30,533 bases of DNA from CAYMYN01 sp964394665 (GTDB taxonomy: Bacteria > Planctomycetota > UBA1135 > GCA-002686595). The notes below the pieces were generated by a model. That model was not told where the DNA came from. It was given only the letters and a program-made list of their open reading frames with translations, and did not search any database. Numbering within the stretch: the first letter of the stretch is position 1; each line of letters starts with the position of its first letter. Location of the stretch: assembly GCA_964394665.1 (NCBI GenBank), contig CAYMYN010000044.1, positions 1 to 30,533 on the forward strand, written 5' to 3'. Below are positions 1 to 7,605 of the stretch, piece by piece. The position numbers were made by a program, and so were the translations under genes.

Positions 1-1147
1 GCCGCGGCGTCGGCCCCGCGGGCCGCGCGGCGCGCGCCCAGCGCAACGCGAGCTGGACGAGGTCGGTCTGGTCGAACTCGGCCCCCGAACGGCTGCGGCG
101 CTCGAGCTCGCCCAGGTCCTCGAGCATGCGCTCCCACTCCGCCGCGCCGCGCTCGCGCAGACGGGCTTCGAAGGCCTGTTGGGCGCCCTGGAAGCCCTTC
201 ACGCCGGCCTCCTCGGCGGCCGCCGCCAGGGATCGCCCGGCCGCGAGGGCCCGCGCGCCGACCACGGTCTGGCGCAGGGGGCCGCGCAGGCTGCCGAGCA
301 GCACCGCCGCGAGGGCCGCGGGCGCGCGCTCGCGCTTGCCGCTGCTCTCGAACCCCGAGGCGTAGAGCGCCTGCAGCCCCATCAACACCCGCGGCAGGTC
401 GCCCGCCAGGAACGGCTCGACCAACGCCCAGGGCGCGGCGCTCGAGTCCCAGCCCACGATCTCGCGCAGCGCGCTGCCGCCGCCGTGGCGCAGCTTCTCG
501 AGCTGCGTCTCGAGCGCCGCCAGGTCGTTGCCGGTCGCCGCCGCGACGTAACCCGCGTCCTGCGGCGCGAGCCGCACCCCCAGCTCCCGCGCCCGCCCGA
601 GCAGCCACTGCGCCAGCTCGGTGCGCGACGGGTCGGGGCTCCAGGGCGGCGGCGTGTCGTAGAGCTTGCGGAAGGAGAGCGACTCGCCCCCCGCCTTCAC
701 GAGCGCCTTCGCCACCGCGTGGTCCGCGCGCATGCCGCGCGAGGAGATCACCAGGCAGCCCGGCGCCCCGCCCGCGAGCCAGGCGAGCGCCGCGTTGGTG
801 AAGGCCGAGGGCTTGCCGTCCTCGCGCTTGTCGAGCAAGGGCGTGCTCTGGGGCTTCTTGGCCGCCTCCGGATCCCGCAGCACGATGCAGCGGCCGGCCG
901 CGAACATCGGCGCCGCGGAGAGATCGTCGAGCAGGCGCGCGGCGGAGAACTCGGGGTCCGAGCCATCGTGGCGCGAGAGCTCGTAGCCCAGGGCCTCGGC
1001 GCGCGCCGCGACGAGGGCCACGGCCTGCTCGCGGAACCAACGCTCCTCGCCGCGCAGGAGGTAGCCGCGGGCGAGCGCACCGGGGAGCCGACCCTCGAGG
1101 CCCGCGAGCACGTCCTGGGGCAGCGGATCCTTGGCGCGCGCGGCCAT
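1..1147 (-). CDS. holA: DNA polymerase III subunit delta (partial, C-terminus beyond left edge)
   Basis: The delta subunit opens the sliding clamp within the clamp-loader complex at the replication fork. Translating the minus strand from the ATG at 1147-1145 gives an uninterrupted frame of about 382 codons to the window edge. The N-terminal AAA+-like part contains YLLRGEERWFREQ, then LLDDLSAAPMFAAGRCIVL and LVISSRGMRADH, which is the delta layout (degenerate nucleotide fold without a working Walker A). The middle contains ELAQWLLGRARELGV and ATGNDLAALETQLEKL, the usual delta domain II signature. Family members are about 340 residues, so the stop should lie just outside the window. The start overlaps the ubiA stop as ATGA, so it is translationally coupled to the quinone operon. 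The opposite strand is also open here, but only as a GC-driven shadow. Confidence 0.85.
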   Translation of the reverse strand, partial: MAARAKDPLPQDVLAGLEGRLPGALARGYLLRGEERWFREQAVALVAARAEALGYELSRHDGSDPEFSAARLLDDLSAAPMFAAGRCIVLRDPEAAKKPQSTPLLDKREDGKPSAFTNAALAWLAGGAPGCLVISSRGMRADHAVAKALVKAGGESLSFRKLYDTPPPWSPDPSRTELAQWLLGRARELGVRLAPQDAGYVAAATGNDLAALETQLEKLRHGGGSALREIVGWDSSAAPWALVEPFLAGDLPRVLMGLQALYASGFESSGKRERAPAALAAVLLGSLRGPLRQTVVGARALAAGRSLAAAAEEAGVKGFQGAQQAFEARLRERGAAEWERMLEDLGELERRSRSGAEFDQTDLVQLALRWARAARPAGPTPR

Positions 1148-2046
1148 CAGCCCGGACCTCCGCTCGCGACGCTCGCCGCCGGCGCGCCGCCCCACGCCAG
1201 GTCGAGGGCCAGCCCCAGGAACAACGCGACGCCCACCCAGCCGTTGACGGCGAAGAACGCCAGGTCGACGCGCGAGAGGTCCTGGGCGCGGACCAGGCGG
1301 TGTTCCCACACGAGCAGGCCCGCGGCGAGGGCCAGGGCGCTCCAGTAGATCCAGCCCAACTCGAAGCTCGCGGCCTGCAACGCGAAACAGGCCACCGCGA
1401 GGACGTGCAGAACGCGCGCGAGGCCGAGCGCGGCCCCCGCCCCCCAGCGTGCCGGGATCGAGCGCAACCCCGAGCGGCGGTCGAAGTCGATGTCCTGGCA
1501 GGCATAAATGAGATCGAAGCCCGCGACCCAGACGCTCACGCCCAGGGCGAGCCACAACACCGCCGGCCCATCCGCGCCCAGGCCTCCGCGCACGGCCAAC
1601 CACGCGCCCAGGGGCGCCAGGCCGAGCGAGACCCCGAGCACCAGGTGCGCCGCGGCGCTGAAGCGCTTCACCAAGCTGTAGCCGAGCAGGATCGCGAGCA
1701 CCGGCAGGGCGAGCTGGCCGCACAGCGGGTTCAGCGCGAAGGCCCCGGCGACGAAGACCGCCGCCGCGCCCGCGCACAGCGCCGCCGCCGCGCCGGGAGC
1801 GACCTTGCCGGTCGGCAGCTCGCGCCCCGCGGTGCGCGGATTGGCGGCGTCGAAGCGCCGGTCGACCAGACGATTGAAGGCCATCGCGGCCGTGCGAGCC
1901 GCCACCGCGCAGAGCACGATGAGCGACAGATCGCCCGCGCTCGGCAGACCGCGGCTCGCCATCCAAGCCCCCTGCAAGGCGAAGGGCAGGGCGAACACCG
2001 AGTGGCTGAACTTGACCAGCCCGAGATAGTCACGCAGGGTCGCCAT
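1147..2046 (-). CDS. ubiA: UbiA-family prenyltransferase, probably menaquinone-pathway MqnP
   Basis: This 299-residue integral membrane enzyme attaches a polyprenyl chain to an aromatic acid ring in quinone synthesis. The first Asp-rich motif is NRLVDRRFDAANPRTAGRE, and the second is YACQDIDFDRRSGLRSIPA. Both match UbiA-type enzymes, and the second is close to what I recall for MqnP of the futalosine menaquinone pathway. About eight hydrophobic helices are visible. I chose the ATG at 2046 because MATLRDYLGLVKFSHSVFALPF is a typical N-terminus and it begins 5 nt after the ubiX stop; the frame is open much further upstream but only as a shadow of ubiX. Its neighbours are ubiX and ubiE on one side and coupled holA on the other. 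The substrate (hydroxybenzoate or a naphthoate) cannot be settled from this window. Confidence 0.9.
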   Translation of the reverse strand: MATLRDYLGLVKFSHSVFALPFALQGAWMASRGLPSAGDLSLIVLCAVAARTAAMAFNRLVDRRFDAANPRTAGRELPTGKVAPGAAAALCAGAAAVFVAGAFALNPLCGQLALPVLAILLGYSLVKRFSAAAHLVLGVSLGLAPLGAWLAVRGGLGADGPAVLWLALGVSVWVAGFDLIYACQDIDFDRRSGLRSIPARWGAGAALGLARVLHVLAVACFALQAASFELGWIYWSALALAAGLLVWEHRLVRAQDLSRVDLAFFAVNGWVGVALFLGLALDLAWGGAPAASVASGGPG

Positions 2047-2051
2047 CGGGG

Positions 2052-2687
2052 TCAGCCCTCGAGCCCCCGGTCCTCCGGCGGCGCAGTGCCCGACCAACGG
2101 CGGGTGAGCGCGTGCTCGACCCCCAGTCGATCGAGCACCTTGCCGACGACGTGCGCGACGAGGTCCTCGAGGGAGCGCGGGTGGTGATAGAACCCGGGCA
2201 TGGCGGGCAGCACGACCGCGCCCATGCGCGCCAGGCGCAGCAGGTTCTCGAGGTGGATCTGCGAGAGCGGGGTCTCGCGCGGCACCAGGACCAGGTTGCG
2301 CCCCTCCTTGAGCGCCACGTCGGCCGCGCGTTCGACGAGGTTCGAGCTGAAGCCCGCCGCGACGCGCGCCAGGGTACCCATGCTGCACGGGCACAGGATC
2401 ACGCCCCCCGTGAGGGACGTGCCCGAGGAAGGCGGGGCCTCGATCGCGTCGGAGGCGAAGACGCGCACCGATCGGGCGACCTCCGCGCCGAGCCACTCGG
2501 GGAGCCGCGCGCCGAGCTCGCGCCCCCCCGCGCCGGCCCGCACGCCGAGCTCGTGCTCGAGCACCTTGACGCCCGCGTCGGTCACGGCGACGTCGACCCC
2601 GTGGCCCGCGGCCACGAGGCTCCGGATCAGGAGCTCGGCATAGGCGTGCCCGCTCGCGCCGGTGATGCCGACGAAGAAACGACTCAC
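2052..2687 (-). CDS. ubiX: UbiX-family flavin prenyltransferase
   Basis: UbiX enzymes prenylate FMN to make the cofactor of the UbiD-type decarboxylase used in quinone synthesis. In futalosine pathways the equivalent is called MqnM. The 211-residue product starts MSRFFVGITGASG, the FMN-binding loop. It continues with SSGTSLTGGVILCPCSMGTL, FSSNLVERAADVALKEGR, LVLVPRETPLSQIHLENL and MPGFYHHP, which run through the whole UbiX signature. Its length is normal for the family. The start is the GTG at 2687-2685, overlapping the stop of the CPBP protease gene as GTGA, so coupling explains the choice. A longer upstream open frame is antisense noise of the neighbouring gene. No ubiD/mqnL partner is present in the window. 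Confidence 0.92.
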   Translation of the reverse strand: MSRFFVGITGASGHAYAELLIRSLVAAGHGVDVAVTDAGVKVLEHELGVRAGAGGRELGARLPEWLGAEVARSVRVFASDAIEAPPSSGTSLTGGVILCPCSMGTLARVAAGFSSNLVERAADVALKEGRNLVLVPRETPLSQIHLENLLRLARMGAVVLPAMPGFYHHPRSLEDLVAHVVGKVLDRLGVEHALTRRWSGTAPPEDRGLEG

Positions 2688-3532
2688 AGGAAGGCCTCCG
2701 GTCCCGCGCCCAGGTAGAGGGCCAGGTTGAACAGCCCGTGGGTCCAGGCCGCCACCCCCGGTCCGCGCCAGCGGAAGAGCAGCGCCAAGAGGATGCCCGC
2801 GAGCACGCGCCAGGTGAAGACGGGGCCCGAGAAGGCCTCGCCCCCCGCGGAGATCCAGCCCGTCACGGCCTCCAGGTGGAAGGCCGCGAACAGGAAGGCG
2901 GAGCCCAGGACGGCGACCAACTCCGCCGCGCCGTGGGCGGCGGCGGGCAGGATCCCGAGGAAGGCCGCCGAGCGCCGCACGACCAGGTAGCACAGCGCGT
3001 AGGCGAACACGCGGAAGACGAGCTCCTCGTAGGCCGCGCCGCCCAGGAGTTGGGCGCCCCGCGCCAGGTGCGGCGCGCTCTGGACGCCCACCGGCAGGGC
3101 GCCCACCTCGCCGCCCTCGAGCGGCACGCCGAGCAGGTGCACGAAGAGCGCCAGGGCCGGCCCCAGCAGCAACGCGCCCAGCGCGCCCTCCACGAAGACC
3201 CGGAACAGGCCCGGCAGCAGCGCCACGCGGCGGCGGAAGCACAGGGTCAAGGCCCCCGCGCTGACGAGCACCAGGGCCGCGTGGCGGAGCGGATCGCCGC
3301 TCTCGCCCAAGGGCGCCAGGACGCGGAAGAGCAACAGCTCGGAGGCGTTGCGCAGGCGCGGGTCGGTCTGGCCGAGGGAGAGCTCGTAGGCGACGAGCAG
3401 CGGCACCATCGCGAGCCAGCCGAGGCTGAGGCTCGTGTGATGGCCGCGCACGCTCCACTCGTGACCGTGCTCGGGCGCGGCCCCTTCCCGGCGCCGCTGG
3501 CCCGCCGCCGGCTGCAGGCGCGCTCCGCTCAC
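2684..3532 (-). CDS. CPBP-family intramembrane glutamic endopeptidase
   Basis: This is a 282-residue polytopic membrane protein of the CPBP (CAAX protease/bacteriocin-processing, Abi) family. The three family motifs are in order: the Glu-Glu pair with Arg (YEELVFRVF), a histidine motif (FAAFHLEA), and the C-terminal His/Asn motif (WTHGLFNLALYL). These supply the catalytic Glu and the His/Asn residues. Six to eight hydrophobic segments flank them. The GTG start at 3532 overlaps the ubiE stop as GTGA; an alternative start at 3571 would overlap ubiE by 43 nt and is less likely. It is sandwiched between ubiE and ubiX in one coupled operon, yet no CPBP protease is a known step in quinone synthesis. 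Its substrate is unknown. Confidence 0.88.
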   Translation of the reverse strand: MSGARLQPAAGQRRREGAAPEHGHEWSVRGHHTSLSLGWLAMVPLLVAYELSLGQTDPRLRNASELLLFRVLAPLGESGDPLRHAALVLVSAGALTLCFRRRVALLPGLFRVFVEGALGALLLGPALALFVHLLGVPLEGGEVGALPVGVQSAPHLARGAQLLGGAAYEELVFRVFAYALCYLVVRRSAAFLGILPAAAHGAAELVAVLGSAFLFAAFHLEAVTGWISAGGEAFSGPVFTWRVLAGILLALLFRWRGPGVAAWTHGLFNLALYLGAGPEAFL

Positions 3533-4230
3533 CGGTCTCCCCCACCCGGCACGCGGCCGTGGTGCAGGCACGCGATGCCGCCGGTCAGGAGCTCGAAGCC
3601 CGTGTCGACCAACCCGCAGTCGGCCATCTCCGCCGCCAGTCGAGCGGGCTCCGGCCAGGCGAGCACCGTGCGCGGCAGGTAGTCGTAGGCGTCGCTGTCC
3701 CCCGACACGCAGCGGCCGATGCGCGGCAGGATGCGCGTGAAGTAGGCGCGGTACGCGCCGCCGAGCACGCGCCCGGGCGGTGTGCTGAACTCGAGCACCA
3801 GCACCCGCCCCCCGGGCCTCACGACGCGCGCGAGTTCCCGCAGGCCGCCGGCGCGGTCGGCGACGTTGCGCAACCCGAAGGCCACGCTCGCCACGTCGGC
3901 CGCCCCGTCCCGCAGGGGCAGGCGCAGGGCGTCTCCGTGCACGAAGAGCGGCCGGCGCGTCTGGCCGCCCTTGCGCGCCGCGCGCTCCAGCATCTGGGGC
4001 GTGAAGTCGACGCCGATCACGCGCGCGCCGCGCTCGGCGAAGGCCATGGCCAGGTCGCCCGTGCCGCAGCAGACGTCGACCACCCGCGCGCCTTCGAGCC
4101 GACCCGCGCGCCGCACGGCACGGCGGCGCCAGCGCTGGTCGATCCCCGCCGAGAGCACCCGGTTCAGGAGGTCGTAGCGCCCCGCGATGCGGGCGAACAT
4201 CGAACGCACCTTCTCCGGCTCGGGGCTCAT
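3529..4230 (-). CDS. ubiE: Demethylmenaquinone/ubiquinone C-methyltransferase UbiE/MenG
   Basis: This is a 233-residue class I SAM-dependent methyltransferase that performs the ring C-methylation in menaquinone (and ubiquinone) synthesis. The family signature is complete: FARIAGRYDLLNRVLS at the N-terminus, the SAM motif VVDVCCGTGDLA, VIGVDFTPQML, FGLRNVADR, LVLEFSTPPG, and the YFTRILPRIGRCVSGDSDAY region with YLPRTV. Length is normal. The ATG at 4230 heads the operon, and a TAGGAT -10 box lies 18 nt upstream. A Cys-Cys replaces the usual Asp-x-Gly or Cys-Gly spacing in motif I only mildly. Together with ubiX and ubiA this makes a late menaquinone cassette. Confidence 0.93.
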   Translation of the reverse strand: MSPEPEKVRSMFARIAGRYDLLNRVLSAGIDQRWRRRAVRRAGRLEGARVVDVCCGTGDLAMAFAERGARVIGVDFTPQMLERAARKGGQTRRPLFVHGDALRLPLRDGAADVASVAFGLRNVADRAGGLRELARVVRPGGRVLVLEFSTPPGRVLGGAYRAYFTRILPRIGRCVSGDSDAYDYLPRTVLAWPEPARLAAEMADCGLVDTGFELLTGGIACLHHGRVPGGGDR

Positions 4231-4248
4231 GGCGGTGTGCGGCCGACC

Positions 4249-4254
4249 ATCCTA
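4249..4254 (-). promoter_or_regulatory. -10 box (TAGGAT) for the ubiE operon
   Basis: On the minus strand, GGTAGGATGG lies upstream of the ubiE ATG at 4230. With normal spacing, transcription would start about 12 nt before the ATG, giving a very short leader. No clear -35 box is visible. The same TAGGAT/TAGGCT form recurs before several genes in this window. Confidence 0.45.
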
Positions 4255-4297
4255 CCGCGGAGGCGAGCAGCGCTCCTGCGCGAACCTCCCCATCGAC

Positions 4298-4337
4298 GAC
4301 GAGCGACGCCCCGCCGCGCGGCGGGACGTCGCTCGTC
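4298..4337 (-). terminator. Strong hairpin ending the lipoprotein operon
   Basis: An 18-bp stem with one mismatch closes on a GCGC tetraloop; the arms are GACGAGCGACG-C-CCCGCC and its complement. It lies 20 nt past the stop at 4358 of the leftward lipoprotein gene and before the ubiE promoter, where a terminator is expected. There is no T-tract, so it is either a non-canonical terminator or an RNA 3'-end stabiliser. Confidence 0.6.
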
Positions 4338-4357
4338 CATGGGCCCTGGCCCGCCCG

Positions 4358-7300
4358 TCACTGACGGAAGTAGTCCATCAACACGCTCGCCGAGCCGACC
4401 GGGATCGAGTTCACGCCGGGACGGAACTTCGACGTGTCCACCCGCTGGAACGCGCCGTCCAGGCGCACCACGTCCACCACCGGCTGGCCGCTCGAGGGGT
4501 TCGGCACCGCGAGGAAGAGGTAGCGCGGAGAGCTCGAGGAAGCCCCCGGGTTGCCGCGCACGATCGACTTGCCGTTGACGATCAGGGCTGAACCCGCGCT
4601 GAAGCTGGTGGCGAAGTTCTGCAGTCCGCCGATGTTGAGCAGGTTGTCGAAGGCCAGGTCGACCGGGATGCCGGAGATACGGTCCTGGCCGATGGAGAGC
4701 TGCACGCGCAGGAACATGTCGCGGAACTGCGGGATCAGGAGCGACTGCACGTTGAGCGGCAGTTGGCCCGTGATCGCGCTCTCGACCACGCAGCGCGACA
4801 CGGCTCCCTCGGTCTCGACGCCCGGCTGACCGGTGGCGAGGTCGATCGGACCCTGGTGCAGGACCCAGAAGGCCGAGCGCAGATCGGTCGGGTCGGGTTG
4901 GATCGTCTTGGGGTTGAGGAAGGTCTCGGTGACCGTGCCGACGAAGTTGTCGTAGCCCCAGCCGTTGACCGCGTTCGGGCCAGACTCGTACACCGCCACC
5001 TTGCCGCTGCGGTTCAGCACGTAGGCGAAGTAGACGTTGCGCTGGAAGCCGAAGTTGATCTGGCGCGGGGTGATCGCCACCTCGAAGGGCCGGTCGAGGA
5101 AGGCCCCGACGACCTTGCGCACCTCCAGCGAGAAGCAGGAGATGATCGACATCGTGTTGTCGAGCTCGTTGCAGACGAGCACGTCCTCGTTGCCCGGCTC
5201 CCAGGCGATGCCGCGGGGCGAGCGCCCCACGCTGGTCGTCTTGACGATCTGATGGAAGGTCGCCGAGCTGGGGTTGATGTCGATGAACGTGACCGTGTCC
5301 ACCGATTGGTTGGTCACCGCCAGCAGGGTCAGGTTGGTGCCGATCGCCGCCGAGGTCGGGTCAGGAACCGGGATGCGGTCGATGACCGTCATGCGGTTCG
5401 AGTTGAGCACGACCACCTCGCGCGCGGCCCGGTCGAGCACGTACAGGAACTGGCCGACCTGTTGGCGCGTGGTGAAGTTCTGGCAGTTGGCCAGGTTGTC
5501 CTGCGGGCCCGAGGGTCCGTCGAAGAACGAGGTCGGTTGCTCCGCGAGCAGGCCGCTGGGCGGGACTCCGTTCAGCGGATCGCCGAGCGCATCCCCGGGA
5601 ACCAGGAGGTTGATCAGGCCCGGTCCCGCGGGGGGCGGCAGCGTGACGTCGACCGAGGTGGGCTCGAGCGCCACCAGGAAGGGCGAGATGCACAGCGGCG
5701 GGAACCGCAGCGGCGGCGGGTTGGGGTGCGGCGACCAGGTGATCAGGTTCGGCGCACCGTCGATCACGACGCCCGCTCCCCCCTGCTGGGTCGCGTTGGG
5801 GTTCAGCGTGCCGCTCGTGACCGCCACGATGGTGCGCTTGAGACCCGTGACCGCGCACAGGTTGCCGCCGCCCGACTGGCACCCGAAGGGCACCGGCCCG
5901 TTGTTGAAGGTCCGGTCGAGGGCCCAGCCCAGGTGCATGTCCGTCACCTGCAGCAGCAGGGGCGCGCGCACGACGAGGTCGTCGAGGGTGCTGTCGCGGG
6001 TCAGGGTGTAGGCTCCCGCGGAGCCGCCGTTGATCGTGCACGTGCCCGGGACCAGGGCCGGAACGAGCAGGGAGCCCTGGAAGCGCAGGTTCGTGTTGTT
6101 CGGGAAGTTGCTGTCGGTCTCCTGGGTGTTCTCGAAGGAGGGGTCGAAGGTCGGATCGCCCGTGCCGCCCCCGAAGCCGTTCAGGTCGATGACCGAGATG
6201 CCCGCCTCGAAGCCCGAGCGGCCGATGTAGATCGCCTCCGGAGCCACCGGGGCATTGACCAGGCCCGGACCCGGACCGGTATCGAAGAACGTGTTGCCGG
6301 AGATGGTGTTGAAGTTCCCGCTGAGGTCGCTGAACTGCCCCGCGTTGACGTCGATGCGCACGCGGTTGAAGAACCCACACTCGTTGCCCTGGGGCCCCTC
6401 CCCGGGGAAGTTGAAGGCCGGCGTCAGGATGTAGGTCGAGAGGTCGTAGACGCTGGCCGGCAGGGCGTGGAACGGCATGTCGACCTGGGACGTGTCGGGC
6501 CCGAAGCTCACCCGGATGGCCGGGCTGAGGTTCGGGGGCACGCCGATGGGCAGGTCCCCCACCGTCCAGGGTTGGATCGGCTCGGAGAACGACACCCGGA
6601 TGTCGGTCAGCGGATCGACGTCGGCCTGTCCGAGGCCGGGCACGACCAGCGGCGAGCTCGTCGGCGGCGGGGTGATCAGGACCTCGGGCTGCAGGGCGTC
6701 GCTCCCCACTGTGGTCGAGACCAGCGCCTGGGCGACCAGCGGCTTGCCGCTCGTCGAGCGCACCGACGTGGCGACCTGGATCCGGATCTGGCGCGCGGAG
6801 GGGAAGGCCTCGTGGCTGCGCAGGTCGGCGTCGGTGTCGATCACGAACACGAACGTGTTGGGCGAGACCAGCTCGTTCGCGCCCTCGAAGGCCGACTGGG
6901 TCCCGGGGAATCCCAGGCCGTCCGGCACGCCGTCCAGGTTGTTGTCGATCGCCGGGTTGACGATCGGGAGCCCGCTGTCCGGATCGCGGGTCAGCCAGGT
7001 CTGCAGCTCGAGCTGCGGCGGCGAGCCGAGCGCCGGACCGGCGAAGGTCTTCCCGTCGACGAAGGCTCGCCCGAGGATCGGGACGCTCGTGCCACCGGCC
7101 GGGTCGAAGGCCGTGACGGTGATCGAGCCGGTCAGACCGCTGGCTCCGGCCTGCCCCGGGGCCGGCGAGAGCACGGTCGCGACGTCGATCGGCTCGGTGA
7201 ACGTGACGAACAGGAAGTGGTTCCCCTGCTGACCGCCGGGCAGCAGGGTGCCCGGATCGAAGGTCGGCGTGGGCCGGACCGGGTTGTTGCGCCGGACGTT

Positions 7301-7528
7301 GGCGAGCAGGTCCTGTTGGGAACGGATCGAGACGATCTGCGCCGTGGGCTGGTTGTCCGGGCCCAGGCGGAAGGTCGTGTGCGGCAGGAGCTGGCCGAAC
7401 CCGTTCGACACCTGCTGGATGGTGAAGACGGCGACCTCCCCTTCTCCCCGCGAGCTGCTGCCGCCGCATCCGCCGAGGAGCAGGAGACCCGAACCCAAGG
7501 ACAAGAGCCCGATGTGGAGCTTCGACAT
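4358..7528 (-). CDS. Large secreted lipoprotein with Ig-like and beta-propeller domains (paralogue B)
   Basis: This 1,056-residue protein begins MSKLHIGLLSLGSGLLLLGGC, a lipoprotein signal with lipobox Cys21. Residues roughly 90-170 look like a bacterial SbsA/Big_5-type Ig domain (HFLFVTFTEPIDVATVLSP). A Ca-binding-like AIDNNLDGVPDG follows, then a second Ig-like segment (VDPLTDIRVSFSEPIQP) near 290-350. The region around 690-860 resembles a YVTN/NHL-type propeller (LNSNRMTVIDRIPVPDP, GIAWEPGNEDVLVCNE). Paired Cys occur in FGCQSGGGNLC and FPPLCISPF. It is a tandem paralogue of the gene immediately upstream, and both end in DYFRQ. I chose the ATG at 7528 because it gives a clean lipoprotein signal with GAGGTG in front; the frame stays open far upstream through the paralogue as a shadow. 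Likely a cell-surface protein; its exact function is unknown. Confidence 0.85.
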   Translation of the reverse strand: MSKLHIGLLSLGSGLLLLGGCGGSSSRGEGEVAVFTIQQVSNGFGQLLPHTTFRLGPDNQPTAQIVSIRSQQDLLANVRRNNPVRPTPTFDPGTLLPGGQQGNHFLFVTFTEPIDVATVLSPAPGQAGASGLTGSITVTAFDPAGGTSVPILGRAFVDGKTFAGPALGSPPQLELQTWLTRDPDSGLPIVNPAIDNNLDGVPDGLGFPGTQSAFEGANELVSPNTFVFVIDTDADLRSHEAFPSARQIRIQVATSVRSTSGKPLVAQALVSTTVGSDALQPEVLITPPPTSSPLVVPGLGQADVDPLTDIRVSFSEPIQPWTVGDLPIGVPPNLSPAIRVSFGPDTSQVDMPFHALPASVYDLSTYILTPAFNFPGEGPQGNECGFFNRVRIDVNAGQFSDLSGNFNTISGNTFFDTGPGPGLVNAPVAPEAIYIGRSGFEAGISVIDLNGFGGGTGDPTFDPSFENTQETDSNFPNNTNLRFQGSLLVPALVPGTCTINGGSAGAYTLTRDSTLDDLVVRAPLLLQVTDMHLGWALDRTFNNGPVPFGCQSGGGNLCAVTGLKRTIVAVTSGTLNPNATQQGGAGVVIDGAPNLITWSPHPNPPPLRFPPLCISPFLVALEPTSVDVTLPPPAGPGLINLLVPGDALGDPLNGVPPSGLLAEQPTSFFDGPSGPQDNLANCQNFTTRQQVGQFLYVLDRAAREVVVLNSNRMTVIDRIPVPDPTSAAIGTNLTLLAVTNQSVDTVTFIDINPSSATFHQIVKTTSVGRSPRGIAWEPGNEDVLVCNELDNTMSIISCFSLEVRKVVGAFLDRPFEVAITPRQINFGFQRNVYFAYVLNRSGKVAVYESGPNAVNGWGYDNFVGTVTETFLNPKTIQPDPTDLRSAFWVLHQGPIDLATGQPGVETEGAVSRCVVESAITGQLPLNVQSLLIPQFRDMFLRVQLSIGQDRISGIPVDLAFDNLLNIGGLQNFATSFSAGSALIVNGKSIVRGNPGASSSSPRYLFLAVPNPSSGQPVVDVVRLDGAFQRVDTSKFRPGVNSIPVGSASVLMDYFRQ

Positions 7529-7542
7529 GGACACCTCGGAGG

Positions 7543-7562
7543 GGCTCCCGTCCAGGGGAGCC
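7543..7562 (-). promoter_or_regulatory. Intercistronic hairpin between the two lipoprotein genes
   Basis: GGCTCCC and GGGAGCC form a perfect 7-bp stem around a 6-nt loop, extendable by G-U pairs. It ends about 14 nt before the downstream start codon at 7528, next to the GAGGTG ribosome-binding site. It could set relative expression or mark an RNA processing point. There is no T-tract, so full termination is unlikely. Confidence 0.35.
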
Positions 7563-7605
7563 TTCGTTCGCTGCGGGGAGGGCATGGGTTGCATCGGGAC
7601 GCGCG

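Noticed and set aside
179..1348. Plus-strand open frame of 389 codons
   Set aside because: It is antisense to holA and the end of ubiA, and its product is Arg/Ala/Gly-rich with no motif. The minus-strand frame has clear clamp-loader delta motifs.
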